Source: Scenedesmus sp. ARA3 | Lineage: Eukaryota > Chlorophyta > Chlorophyceae > Sphaeropleales > Scenedesmaceae | DNA length: 64,000 bases | NCBI GenBank assembly: GCA_004335835.1 | Contig: RWJK01001731.1 | Span: 62,426-126,425 of the forward strand | Direction: 5' to 3' | Shown here: positions 24,079 through 35,435 of the stretch, one piece after another | How positions within the stretch are numbered: position 1 is the first letter of the stretch | Layout: each line of letters opens with the position of its first letter | The notes under the pieces: generated by a model | What the model saw: only the letters and a program-made list of their open reading frames with translations | Databases searched by the model: none | Told to the model about the DNA's origin: nothing | Program-made: the position numbers and the translations under genes

Positions 24079-25450
24079 CTCGCTGTCATTCTTTGCGATG
24101 CCTGCTGCTGCAGCCACACTGGGGTACAGTACTGGCGCCGCCACCCAATGCCAGCCCCCGCCCAGGTCTGGCGTGGTCACATTGGTGTACAGCGGCAGCA
24201 TGGGCACACTGAACACCTGCCCCTTGTTGCCGAGTGCGGCCCACAGGCCAAACGAGCTCTGCGCGTCTTTGAACAGCACCGGCGCAAACAGCAGCCGGAG
24301 GAAGTCTTCTTCCAGCTTGCCGCCAACCACCTGCACGCTGGCGTTTGGGTAGCGTGCTTCCAGGTGCTTCACCTTTGCCGCGCGGATGGCAGCGCATGCC
24401 GGCAGCTGCTTGCCTGGCTGCGCCACAATGTAAATGGCCTTCGTTGCTGCTGCATCTATGCCGTTGTAGAAGGAGAAGCCCACTGGGCCAAACTCTGGGT
24501 GGCTGAGCAGCGTGTCTTCACTGCACCTGGACTGTATGACGACGTCCCCAGGGCTGAAGCTGGGCTGCTGCTGCTGCTGCTTGCTGGCCTGCAGCCAGGC
24601 CTGTACAGCTGCATGCGTGTCGTTGATGATTGTGGGCCGGATCTGCTGCCAGGCGCCATGGCAGCGGTGCGCGTACAGCCAGCTGTCGCTGTCGCCTGCA
24701 AGGGGCAGGGTGGAGTGAGGTGCCCGGTGTGAGTGGCTCAGCAGGCAACTAGGGGACAGCAGTACTGGCTGTGCGATTGTTCTGCCCGCAAGGCGCTGCT
24801 TCTGCTGATGATTAAACACAAGGTGAAGCACAAGCAAACAACAGAGTTTCCAAACAGAGCAGGCTCCAGCAAACGCTGCTTACACTGATCACACGCCTCC
24901 TTGAACCGCCCTAGCTCTGGGCAGGTGGTTGGTGGCAGCTTCTTGGGCAGGTGCTGCATCCAGCCACCCTCAAAGCCTTCGTAGGCATCAAAGCCCTGGC
25001 CAGCTATCAGTGCCAGGGCCCTGGCTTGCCAGTATGGCGACAGGGCATTGCCCCAGCGCCTGCAGCAGCAAAGTGCGGCCAGCAACTGCTGACTCAGCGA
25101 GGCTTCTATCAACCAACCCCTGACGGATTTGTTGTTCACAATCACGAAATACTCCAGCATCGTTCTGTGCTGCTGTGCTGCTGACAACAAGCAGCAACCG
25201 CGTGCACAGCATTTGTGTGCAGGCACACCAGTTCACACCTGCTGAGGTATGGGGTGAAGTACAGCGTTCTGTCGCCTCCAAAGCTGATTTGCGCATACGT
25301 GGCTGACCAGCATTCAGGGATCCAGTCCCCAGCAATCCCCTTGCATTCTGCATACAGGTTGGTGGTTTCCTGGGGTGTTGTGAGGTGTGCCAGGCAGCAA
25401 AGCAGCAGTAGCACAACCAGCTGAAGCACGGGAGCTGTCCTGCGCCTCAT
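24049..25450 (-). CDS. Secretory-pathway glycosyltransferase-like protein, 344 aa
   Basis: Seen: exons 25239-25450, 24884-25059 and 24049-24695 join in frame. The N-terminus is a signal peptide or anchor (MRRRTAPVLQLVVLLLLCCL). Then come RWGNALSPYWQARALALIAG, GGWMQHLPKKLPP, GDVVIQSRCSEDTLLSHPEF, and SSFGLWAALGNKGQVFSVP near the C-terminus. There are four N-glycosylation sequons (NDT, NAS, NVT, NDS). Known: a GN..Y..A..LA..G start, a central D.VI..RC element and a late SSF..WAAL.N.G segment recall nucleotide-sugar-binding glycosyltransferases of the fucosyltransferase-like fold. Inferred: a Golgi/ER glycosyltransferase acting on cell-wall or glycoprotein glycans. The family call rests on pattern only; the donor sugar is unknown. 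Confidence 0.6.
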
Positions 25451-25638
25451 TGTCCCATGTGGAGCTGAAGTTTCAACAGCTCGACGGGTGCCTCAGCAGC
25501 AAACTGTAAGACTCACGAACGAAGTTGAAACGTGAAGCCCTTGCCCCAAACCCTTCACTGACAATGTTGCTGATTCTTCGTTTGAAATGACCTCGCAACT
25601 GCGCAGTAACGTGATTCAGCATTAGATGATAACTAATC
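25451..25638. promoter_or_regulatory. Compact bidirectional promoter region
   Basis: Only 188 bases separate the start codons of the glycosyltransferase-like gene (-) and the CDK20-like kinase gene (+). Both 5' UTRs and promoters must fit here. No TATA box is evident. Confidence 0.45.
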
Positions 25639-27333
25639 ATGTCTTTCCTATCTCGCGAAATGGTCTCAAGCCGGACCACTGGCAGGCAGTACAGGGTGGT
25701 CAAGGTTCTAGGACATGGCGCCTTTGGCGAGGTGCTGCTTGCAGAGGATCCAGCCACACAGCAACAATACGCTGTTAAGCAATTGTACCTGCGAGATCAC
25801 GAGCAAGACCTGCCCCAACCTATTGCTAGGGAGATGGGAGCCCTGCAACAGCTGCAGCATCCCAACATAGTCAGCCTGCTGGATGTAGCCAGGGACGGCC
25901 CCTGCTGCTACCTTGTTCAAGAGCTCTGCAGGACAGACCTAGCAGCAGTACTTGGTGCTACAAACTACCACCTTCCAGACAGCTTCGTGAAGTGCGTCAT
26001 GCAGCAGTTGCTGCAGGCACTGGCGGCAGTGCATGCCTGTGGCCTGATGCACAGGGATGTGAAACCGTCAAACCTGCTCCTCGCTGCAGCTGGCCAGACC
26101 AAGCTGGCAGACTTTGGCCTGGCCAGAGCCATTGTATGCTGCTGCGTCACCCCAGCAGACGCAGCTTCAGCAGGAACAACGGCAGCAGCAGCAGCAGCAG
26201 GCCAGGAAGCAAGCACCTCACATCGGCAAGGGTGCTGCCGCCACGCGCATCAGGAACAAGAGCAGCAACCCGCTAGTAGCAGTAGGCGGATCCAGCTGCA
26301 GCCTGGTGTTGCGCCCGACCAGCAGCAGCAACCGCACTTTGACCAGCAGCAGTGCGCTGCTGGCCATATCAGCCCCCACGCCAGCAGCATCCCAGCTCAA
26401 GCAGCAGCACAGCAGCAGCAACAGCAGGGCTGCCTCACAGCTGCGCAGGGCACGCGCTGGTACCGCGCGCCTGAGCTGCTGTACGGCTCCCGCAGCTATG
26501 GCCCAGCAGTAGACATCTGGGCGGCAGGCATGGTGTTTGCTGAGATGCTGGGCCTGTCTCCCTTCATACCAGGGGTGAGCGACATTGACCAGCTGGCGCA
26601 CATGCAGCAGACGCTGGGCAGCATCACGCTGCAGCAGTGGCCAGAGGCAGAGCAGCTGCCTGACTGGCACAAGATCAGCTTCGGGCCAAACCCTGGACAG
26701 CCGCTGGCACAGCTGCTGCCTGATGCACCAGCAGCTGCCCTGGACCTGCTGGCGCAGATGATCTGCTATAACCCACGGCAGCGTGTAACAGCTGCAGCAG
26801 CGTTGCAGCATGCGTACTTCAGCAGTAGCAGACTCCCGGCAGCCAGCCATCAAGAGGTTGCTGTGTTGGTGGAGCAGTTGTCGAAGCTGCAGCAACCTAA
26901 CATGAGTGCGGTGTCTGCCAGTGACTGTGGTAACATGGCCTTTTGCCCCACTGTTTGCTGCCCCCTGGACCCAACCAACTCGGTTTGCATGCCTTCAGAG
27001 CACGTCAGCCTGACTGGCTTCCACTGGCATCCACTGGCAGCAGCTGCAGCAACACCTAATCATTCAGTTGACGCGCTACAATGTTGTATGACCCACGATT
27101 TGCAGACACCTCATGAGGATCACTTCAACCATGGGGCCGATCTTTGTCCTCTATGGTCAGCACTAGACACCTACTGCAACCAACAGCAGAAACTACATCT
27201 AACCACGGTGGATAAATGCTGGCAAAAATCGTTTGTGCCCTGCAATCACTTACAACATGGCCGGGCAACCGCGAACGGAAAGCAGCTTCTTTGCATTGTA
27301 CAACAATTCTGCATGCCTCTTTGTACCACATGA
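25639..27333 (+). CDS. CDK20/CCRK-type cyclin-dependent kinase (LF2-like), 564 aa
   Basis: Seen: one open exon. Gly-loop GHGAFGEV (25-32), Lys47 in YAVKQ, HRDVKPSN (~139), ADFGLAR (~157-163), then GTRWYRAPELLYG (~271) and VDIWAAGMVFAEMLG. The diagnostic stretch WPEAEQLPDWHKISF aligns with the WPEL.ELPDYNKISF stretch of CDK20. Known: CDK20/CCRK and Chlamydomonas LF2 control ciliary length upstream of MAK/ICK-type kinases, and CCRK also promotes cell-cycle progression. Odd: about 100 Gln/Ala/His-rich residues (~165-269) sit inside the activation segment. The segment 26134-26448 is bounded by GT and AG, has no stop and is a multiple of three, so it could be an intron. But removing all of it leaves the activation loop shorter than in the family, so at least part looks coding. 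A ~160-aa tail after the kinase fold has no recognisable domain. Confidence 0.8.
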   Translation: MSFLSREMVSSRTTGRQYRVVKVLGHGAFGEVLLAEDPATQQQYAVKQLYLRDHEQDLPQPIAREMGALQQLQHPNIVSLLDVARDGPCCYLVQELCRTDLAAVLGATNYHLPDSFVKCVMQQLLQALAAVHACGLMHRDVKPSNLLLAAAGQTKLADFGLARAIVCCCVTPADAASAGTTAAAAAAGQEASTSHRQGCCRHAHQEQEQQPASSSRRIQLQPGVAPDQQQQPHFDQQQCAAGHISPHASSIPAQAAAQQQQQQGCLTAAQGTRWYRAPELLYGSRSYGPAVDIWAAGMVFAEMLGLSPFIPGVSDIDQLAHMQQTLGSITLQQWPEAEQLPDWHKISFGPNPGQPLAQLLPDAPAAALDLLAQMICYNPRQRVTAAAALQHAYFSSSRLPAASHQEVAVLVEQLSKLQQPNMSAVSASDCGNMAFCPTVCCPLDPTNSVCMPSEHVSLTGFHWHPLAAAAATPNHSVDALQCCMTHDLQTPHEDHFNHGADLCPLWSALDTYCNQQQKLHLTTVDKCWQKSFVPCNHLQHGRATANGKQLLCIVQQFCMPLCTT

Positions 27334-28495
27334 CAGGCATGCCAAGCCACACACAGTGCTTTTTTTCACTCATCCTACAACGGGATTGTGATGAGCACAC
27401 AGCAACACCACTGCCAACTTGGTAGAAACAAGACAGGCGGCAGTGTTGGCAACACAGTATGCTGTGTGCTGCATGGTCAGCAGCACACTGGTCACGCAGA
27501 ATATCCAAGCTACACAGCATGGTCAAGCCACATTATATTCGACTGCTGAGAGGAGCTGCAGCCTGTCCCATCGACCCCTTGCAGTTCATGCTGCTTAAAG
27601 TTCATGGTAAATGGCCATATATATGTTGTGACCGAACCAAAGCACGGGCCATGCAGCTGTCAAGGCTGAACATTGTATGTCAAAAAACTCAACGTGCCAT
27701 GGAGCCATTGTTCAGTGTGGTGAAGGGTCACTGCAGCTGTGCACCATCATCACACGTGTGGACACATGCTTCACCAACACTTATAAGACTGTTAGCTCCT
27801 GACCAGCATAGACATGACCTGCCATAGTGTGGTGTACTGTGTGGTCAACAATCCTTGCGCAAAAAGAACAGATGCATGCCAGGTTTTGTTAACAATAAGC
27901 TCATCATCAACCTCTGGCTAGCTAGCATGGGCAGTTCCTGAGTGGCTACACGCTAGCTAGATCACAGCTCTTGCGCCTGGCCAACGGAAAAACAACAGTC
28001 ACAACACATAGCTGCTTCGGTAGGTGGCCACAGACAGCACGGTGCGCAAAGTCCATGGATCAATGTCAAGCTGCAGGCAGAAGGCCGCGCACAGTTATGC
28101 TACTGCGCAGGTGAAGCCATGCTGAGGGCAAAACATTGTAAAGCCCAGCAGGGCCCCAATCCTCCACGCACAACAGTGTTGCACACACAGTCAAGAGATC
28201 GCAGAGAGCTACAGAGACCAGCTGCACCATATGTGCAAGAAAGAGCATTGCAAGACAAGAAGGGCTGCTCAGTCATCGTGTGGGCTGCCAACATAGCATA
28301 ACGGCAAGGATCAGGTTGCAAGACAGTTTGAACGGCGCGCTGTTGCAGCAACAGGTGTGATGCACACCAGCCTACCGCGAGACGCAATGCCGTGCCCTGC
28401 CGGGAACACTGTTGTGGCACGCCGCTTTCGGACACAGCTGAAAGTTGAAACTGTTGACAGGGGACAAACTGCACACAGTCTGTGTCCTACAGCTG
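27334..28495. other. Gene-free stretch between convergent kinase genes
   Basis: The 3' flanks of the CDK20-like gene (+) and the aurora-like kinase gene (-) meet here. Nothing beyond short random open frames was seen. Confidence 0.5.
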
Positions 28496-31400
28496 TCACA
28501 CGCCCCAGCTGCGCTGCAGCACACTAGCAGCTGCCACCCTTGTTGGTGTCAGTGCTCCGTGCTTGCGGCTGCCAGCTGCCAACATGGGACTTGTCCCTGC
28601 CGTGAAGGACTTGGCGCGCTGCCGTGTCACGATCTCATCCTCTGAATCTACTCCAGGCCCCTGCAGCATGCCGGCGCTGCCTGCACCTGCCATACCCAGG
28701 TTGGCCATGCTTTGCGATGCCGTCCCGCCACGCCGCAGCAATCCTCCGCTTATCGCGCCAAATGGGACAGCTGCTTCAAACACAGGAGAGGCCCCACTGC
28801 TGCTGCTTGAGCGCCGGCCCACGTAGGCTGGTCGGCCGCTCCTGTTGCTCTGCTGCTGCTGCTGCTGGCCCATGGTGCCTGCTGCAGCTACTCTCAGGTC
28901 TCCAGGTGAGCAGCTAGTGCTGCGGTGCCTCAGCACGCCTGATGCCAGGGCGGCTTTGCTTGCTAGCACCCCGCTTGGGCAGCAAGGCATCTCACCAGAC
29001 AGCACACCACTGGGGGGCACATGGAACTGCGAGCCCGAGGCAGCACTGCCTGCCTGCTGCCTTGCTGCTTGCTGCAAGGGCTGCGCCGCCGCTTGCTGGC
29101 TGCTGCAGCGCTGCAGCGTCACACTGGCATCACGTTGCTGACGAGCGCCCTCTGACTGCAAACAAGTCTGGTCTTCAGCACTACTGCCACATGTGCAGCT
29201 TCTGGCTCCACTGCCGCAGCCAGATGCTGGCCTGCTGCTCCTGCCACCGGCTGGCTCTGCTGCCTCATCAGCCCACACAACTTTCCTGCCGCCTGTGGGT
29301 GTGCTGCAGCCTTCCCGCTGGAAGTCAGCAGGCAGGGAGGTCTCAGCATGCTGCAGGACCGACCCACCATCTCCCGGCAGCACGCAGCTCAAGCGAGCCG
29401 CAAGCTTGGCTCCCAGCCCAACAGGCTTGCCAGTGGCATCTGCAGCTGCAGCTACTGGTTGGCCAACCAAGCCGGCTGCAGCACCTTTGACAATGCTAGG
29501 CCTTGGACTGCTCATAGTGACTACGAGACTGCTGCTAAAGCTTCTGCTGAAGCTGGTGCTGCTGCTGCCTGCTGCAGCTGCAGTGCCGCCTGGTGATGGA
29601 GGCGGTGATGCAGTACAGCGCGCTGAGCCTGTCGCGCCCGCCATGTTGGCAGATGAGCTGGTCCTGCTGACATGCAGCAGGCTCACGCGGCCTCCTGGGG
29701 TTGCTGATGTGGCAATGAAGTCATCCAGGTTGCTGCCAGTCAGCGTCGACAGTGCCCTGCCAGCAGCTGCCTCACCGCCAGAAGCTGCTGTGCCACAGCC
29801 TTGCAAGCCGCAGGATGCAGCAGCGCCACTGAAGCTGCAGCTGCGGGCTCCCACTGCTGCTGCTGCTGCTGCATCTGCGGCAGGCATGATAAGGCCCAGG
29901 CTGCTGAGTGCGTTGCTGGGGGTGGGGCCCAGCGCAATCATGTCCTCAAAGTCGGTTGCTGCTAGCAGGTGCACCGAGCCAGAGGCAGCAGTAGACAGCA
30001 CTGCTGCTGGCGCCTGCTGATCTGCATCAGCCAGCGATGCTAGCACTGCCTGCTGTGCCAATGCAGCGCTGGCGCCACTCATGCTGAAGCTGTGTGGCCC
30101 CCTCGGCACCACGCCTGTGCCATCTGCGCCTGCCAGCACTGTAGCGGTTGCTGATGGCCGCCTGCGCAAGCTTTGCTGCAGCTGGCTGAAGCTGCCGGAT
30201 GACACCATGCTGGTGCGCATGCTGCCAGCATGCACCAGCCCCAGCAGGCCACCACTCACACTGCAGGCAGCACCAGCAGCACCTTCATCACCAGCACCAC
30301 ATGCAGCGCTGTCACCAGCAGCGTCGTCCGGCGACGCTGCAATGGCTTCGGCCGCAGCTGCAGCGCTGCTGCTGAAGCTGTGTGCTGAAGTGTCGATGAA
30401 GTCGTCCCACTGTGCGTTGCAGAAGCTGGAGCGCCTGTGCTTGTCATGGGGGTAGAAGATCTTGTGCAGCCTGTGCCCATGGTGGCTGCTGGCGCGTGCC
30501 AGCCGAGCCTTCCTGGTGGCTGCTGCTGTTGCTGCAGCTGCTTCTGCTTCATCAGCGGGTTCTTGCGCTTCAGCTGCCACTGCAACCGCCTTTGCAGCTG
30601 CAACAGAACTGTTTACCGCAGCCGCCCCTGCACAGTTTGCTGCACTGCCATCTCTGCTGCGCGTAATGAGAACAGCCACCTCTGTGCTGGCTGCTGCTGT
30701 TGCTTCAGACACAAACGGATCTGCTATTGCTGCTTCACGGTCTTGTAGCACAAGTGCTGGCTCCTGCTGTGCTGCACTTGCACAGTTTGTACTGCTGACA
30801 GATGGTTCGCCTGTTCCTGTGTCAAATGCATTGGCAATGGCGGCTGCTCCGCCAATGCTGCTGCCAACATGTAGAGTCTGCAAGTTAGCATTAGCATGAT
30901 CATTGTTCCTTGCAGCACTGCTGCCAGCTGCAGGAGCAGCAGGTGCAGTGCCAGCAGCAAAAGCTGCTGTCTGCCCAGCAGGTGCTGCTTGCAGGACACT
31001 GCTGTTGATGCTGCCCCTGCTGTTGGGTGCCTCGAGCGGTGCCAACTTGACTCGGGTTGTAAGCGCTACCCGGCCAGCTGACACCGCTGATGCCATGCAG
31101 CTGCCAACCTGCACAGTGCTGTCGCCATTGCAGGCAGCAGCCAAGCTACTGCTGCTGCTGCTGCTGTGCCTGCTGCTGTCATGGCTGCTGCTGCTCCTGC
31201 GATTGCTGCTGTCAGCAGCTGTGCCTGCCTGAGGCTGGCTTGCTGCATTGTCACTGGTACTTGTGCAATGCTGTGTGGCAGTTTCAGAAAATTCCACAGA
31301 CACGCGTGTCGGCATGGTGCCAGCAGGTGGCTGCAGCAGCGCTGCTGGCTCCTGTGCTGCTGCTGCTGCTGCTGCTGCTTTGGCTGCTGCTGCCACCGCT

Positions 31401-33908
31401 GCTTCTGCTGCTGTTTGCTGGTATTCCTGCAGACTGTTGCTGATCCACTCATGCTGCAGCAGCTGATGGATGGTGGCACGCTGACGAGAATCCTGCAGAA
31501 GCATGCACCACAGCATCACCAGGAGTCTGTCAGTTCTAAGCTTGAATAACCTGGTACCCGCATAGCTGCAGCAGCACTCATGGACAAGCAGTGACCTGCT
31601 GGGCTGGCACGGCAACGGCGCCGTGCGCGAAGGGCAGAGCCAGCGCATATCAGTTGGCATATGCTGCTGTGGTTGCAGCTGCAGCACCACACACCTTGAT
31701 GAGGGCCGCCGATATAAAGTTGCGTGCTGCCTGGCTGAGCTTGCTGGGCAGGCGCGCCTCTCTGTACATGATCAGCTGATATGTGGTCGAGCGGCTTTCA
31801 GACTCAAAGGGAGGCGCGCCAGTGATCAGCTCCGCAGCGAGGCACCCGGCAGCCCATGCATCAACCTAGCATGGCATGAGCAGCAGGAGAGGGCAGCTGA
31901 AGGCGCTGGTCGCCAGGACAAAATGCTGCACTCTGCACTGTACACACATTGTTGCTTGACATGGCCAAATGTTGGTTGTGCTTGCTCGCATGCGCGCTGG
32001 GAATGTCACCAAGGTGCACTGCACCAAGCATGCGCAGAGGTCAGCAAGGTGGCGCCGGCAGTACGTGCAAACTCATGCAGCCACCTTCTGTGGTGTCTCA
32101 CCTGCTCATCATAGCCGAGTGATGCCTTGTCCTTGTTCTCCTCTGGCTGCTTCTTGTCAGGACACACCAGCACCTGGCAACAGCGGTGACAGTGCATCCA
32201 GTCAAGGACACCTTGCATTGATGCACCACAACAAAGAAAACCAGGCACTAGCAACTTGCCACCTGTCTCCTGGGTTGCAGCAGAACGCACCGCAGCTTCA
32301 GCTGCTGCTGCCTGCCGCCTCTGTGCTCCGCCAGCAGCCCAATGCACTTGAAGCTCTGCGCATGCAGACGTCTTACCTCTGGTGCCATGTAGTCCAATGT
32401 GCCTGCGCGTGTGACGGGCCGTTCCTGGTGCGTATCGATGGCTAGGCCAAAGTCTGCCAGCTTGAGGGCGCCGCCAGCACCCAGCAGCACGTTCTCGGGC
32501 TTCAGGTCACGATGCACAATGCCCTGAAACATACGAAACATGAATGAAGACGGCAGCAGGCAAGATGACCCTTAGCATTATGGGGCGGCAGTGTCCACTT
32601 CCATTTTTTACATCTGCACTCCAATCCGTCAGGCGCAGCGTAAGCAGCACAGCACTGCCGAAGACAACAATAGCTCGTGTGTGCATAGCTGCTTGTGCAG
32701 TACTGTTGCTGCTGCTGGTCCTGATGCTGCTGCTCTCACCCTGTCGTGCAGGTATGCCAGTGCCTGCAGGCATGGATGCATGAAGCGGCCAACTGCCTCC
32801 AGCTCCCCGTACATCATGGACGACTGGTGCTTCAGCGCCTCAAAAAGGTCGCCACCAGGAGCGAATTCCTGCAAGCAGCAACAACAGAAGCCGCAGCCTG
32901 AACTATCATGGAGCCCAGCTTGCTGCTGCTGGTACACACACACCTGTTGCCGCTGCTGTTGCCTGCCTTTCCAACACCACACCAAGTGTGCTCGCCATGA
33001 GCTGGCAGCTCACATGTGTTTTTCCACGTGCTGTACAGACAATGCCCGTGCTGTCTTGGCACTGGTTCCAGCTGCCAACCAATGGAACTGCCTGAAGGCC
33101 ACCTGCACCAGCACCCTACCTGCACCAGGTACACATGCTCTGGGTCTTCAAAGGCAGCCAGCAGCTCGATGATGTGTGGGTGGCGCAGCGTGATGTGGAT
33201 GCGCACTTCACGCTCAATCTGGAACCTGCAAGAGTTTGCAGATGCTGGTTAACAGGCGGGCCGTACCAAAAACACCGGAGCTTTTCACAGACGGGCTTGC
33301 CCAGAAGCTGGCTACCACTGCTGCATTGGTGTTGCACTTGGTGCTGGCCTGCCTGCAAGTATTTAGAAGTCAGCAGGTTTCCAGCTAAACGTAGCATGCC
33401 ACCAGCAGGGTTCATGCGGGTTCATGCGGCGCCATGAACCTCACTTGCTGAGTGGTGTCAGGTGGCTCTTCTTGTACTGCTTGATGGCTACATGCAGCCC
33501 GCTGGCCCTGTGTTGGGCCTCATGCAAGGTCGAAGTTTTGCCATGGTACAGCTCCTCCACCAGCTCAAACTGGTCCACATGCCTGCAGAAAATCGTGAGG
33601 TGGCACAGCATAGTGTGAAACAGACCCATATCAGTGCTGCACCAGCTAGCCGCTGCACCAGCTTCACTATAGGCTGGACATCATGCGCTCGAGTGCTGCG
33701 ATGCATCCTGCTGCTGGCACGTCATTGGACCTCACCATGCACCATCTGGTGGCTTCAAACTGTCTGGTATCCTGCAGGACTCACACAGCGTTCTGTGTTG
33801 CCCCTCTGTTATTGTAATGCTGCCTTCCATCAGGCTGCTGATGCTGGCATCTGGACCTGCTGCCAGCATGGTTGTGCACGCCCCCCATGCCGCAGCAACC
33901 ACAGTCAT
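28496..33908 (-). CDS. Aurora-like Ser/Thr kinase with ~980-residue low-complexity tail, about 1310 aa
   Basis: Seen: exons 33736-33908, 33445-33582, 33120-33225, 32740-32868, 32523-32623-side boundary 32377-32523, 32102-32173, 31695-31865 and 28496-31492 join in frame. The kinase begins near residue 60 ([19 protein letters not shown]), with [50 protein letters not shown], a T-loop [31 protein letters not shown] and [13 protein letters not shown]. Known: IH..L.HP.II.L..AFED and the TLDYMAPE loop are aurora-like. Chlamydomonas has an aurora-like kinase (CALK) linked to flagellar state, but orthology is not claimed. The tail is Ser/Ala/Gly-rich with three DDFI-like motifs: [33 protein letters not shown]. 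These could be docking or phosphosites. Start ATG 33908 was chosen because exon 1 is then open and phase-compatible; the N-terminal ~55 residues match nothing known to me. Confidence 0.86.
33419..33440. repeat. Inverted repeat beside a 5' splice site
   Basis: Two perfect 8-base arms (33419-33426 and 33433-33440) flank six bases. They lie 3-24 bases inside intron 2 of the aurora-like kinase gene, just past its GTGAGG donor (33444 downward). A hairpin here could mask or present the donor in pre-mRNA; that is inference. Confidence 0.55.
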
Positions 33909-34537
33909 TGTGACTTCAATATCTGTCAGATTCAATGTTGTGCGGTGTCTCTGGCTGAAGCTGGAGGTGTGCCCCACCCCCTTGCATGCGCATGCTGTAC
34001 TGTGCTGTACTGCACAGGACTGCCACCTGGCTGCTGCTTTTGTTAAAGCAGTCGCCCATAACTACCCCTAATCACAACTTTGAGTACAGGCTAGTGCATT
34101 GCTGACTAGAAAGATTGCCAGTGCACCATGCTAGGCAAGCCCAGCTTGTTCAAAATTGTTACTTTGTGTGGCGCCAGCAACCCTCAGCCTCAAACCAAAA
34201 ATAAACGAACAAAAGGGATTTGCACTGGATGTGTGTTGGTTAGCGTGTGCGATAGTGCGGTGTTACGTCGAGTCCGTGGGGTTTCGGCGACGCTGAGGTA
34301 TGCTGACCTCATTGGCGCGCTCCTGCGCAGCCACTTCACCTTCTTTCGCTTCATAAGTGGCCGCAGTTGACAGTCTGCAACATTCAAGCAGCTAAAGCAC
34401 ATCACTCAGCAAGAAGACGCGTTGAACACGGGCCTTGCACACAGCTTGAGCTCAAGCCGCTTCGCTGCTACCCGTCTTGTGGATCAGCTGCTTTTAATCC
34501 ACTTTTCAGCACCCGGCATATCTCTAGACACAGCGCC
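33909..34537. promoter_or_regulatory. Divergent upstream region, aurora-like kinase (-) / DnaJ-type zinc finger gene (+)
   Basis: About 630 bases between two outward start codons. It holds both 5' UTRs and promoters. No named element was recognised. The frame of the downstream exon is open upstream of ATG 34538 but has no earlier ATG. Confidence 0.35.
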
Positions 34538-35435
34538 ATGCATGCCAGCCACAAGGCAGGTGTGAGTGGCAAGGCTGGTTGCTGCGCCCACAGCACACTG
34601 CGCTGCCACACACCACGGCTTCCGCTGCGCAGTACACATGGCAGCTCGTCTGGAGTGCGGCAAGTGCAGTCTGCAGCTCTGCCCCCTGCATTCGTGGGCC
34701 AGCTGGTCTCCACTGGCATCATCGCAGTCGGAGCCTACCTTTTAAGCAAGCAGGAGACAACAATAGAGCAGGTGGGCGGTCGGTTGCCAGGGCATGGTGT
34801 AGGTTCAGCAACGCAGGCGTGTGCTGTCAGCACTCTGTGGTCGATGCATGCTCGGAAGAAGGCCCAGCCTTGTGCATCAACGCCGATTGCAAGTTCAAAT
34901 GATAGAACCATACCAAACATGTGGTCGCTCATCAAGGTGGCCAGCCAGTCGATGCAGTCATGGTTGCGTGGGGGCTGAGGCCTGGGGAGGGTGTGGTGAT
35001 GAGATCAGAGGTGGACGGGCATCAGCGCCTGGGTATCTGAACAGTCGGTGTTTGCTGAAGTTGCTCTGGGTAGAGCCGGATGTGCTCTTGCAGTCAGGGC
35101 ATGATGCAGGATAGCAGCTGCAGCTACTTGCAAGACGCCTAGCAGTAGCAGTGGTCTGGTCGCGTATGGGCTAGTGCTCGCGCTGATCTGCTACCTGCCA
35201 TATAATGATCCTCACTGTGTGTTAATGACTGCAGGACCGTTTCGACAGTTCCACTGGCACAGCATGCCCATCTTGTGGTGGCAGTGGTTATGAGGCGTGC
35301 ATGTGCACGCGCTGGTCAGACGGCGACGTGGGCTGCAACTCGTGTTCAAAAACAGGGTACACGAGGTGCAAGAGTTGTGGTGGCAACGGCAAAGCAGTGC
35401 CGCGCCTGATCAAGATCAGGAAGGAGAACCTTTGA
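34538..35435 (+). CDS. Plastid membrane protein with DnaJ-type cysteine-rich zinc finger, 144 aa
   Basis: Seen: exons 34538-34771 and 35235-35435. The N-terminus is Ser/Arg/His-rich with no acidic residues, as in a transit peptide. One hydrophobic span follows (FVGQLVSTGIIAVGAYLL, ~52-69). The rest is a cysteine-rich domain: CPSCGGSG, CMC, CNSCSKTG, CKSCGGNG, ending in PRLIKIRKENL. Known: small chloroplast proteins with one membrane span and a DnaJ-like CxxCxGxG zinc finger (for example LQY1-type and BSD2-type proteins) act in photosystem or Rubisco assembly and in disulfide handling, without a J domain. Inferred: a thylakoid-anchored assembly or repair factor. The spacing between the second and third cysteine pairs (RWSDGDVG) is unlike LQY1, so I give no symbol. 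Confidence 0.83.

Noticed and set aside
26134..26448. Calling this segment simply an intron of the CDK20-like gene
   Set aside because: GT and AG ends exist, but removing it all shortens the activation loop below the family norm, and the LTAAQ residues just before GTRW fit the conserved loop. It was left in the CDS and flagged.
29193..30020. A 275-codon open frame on the + strand
   Set aside because: It is antisense to the tail of the aurora-like kinase, which is one continuous frame with the kinase domain.
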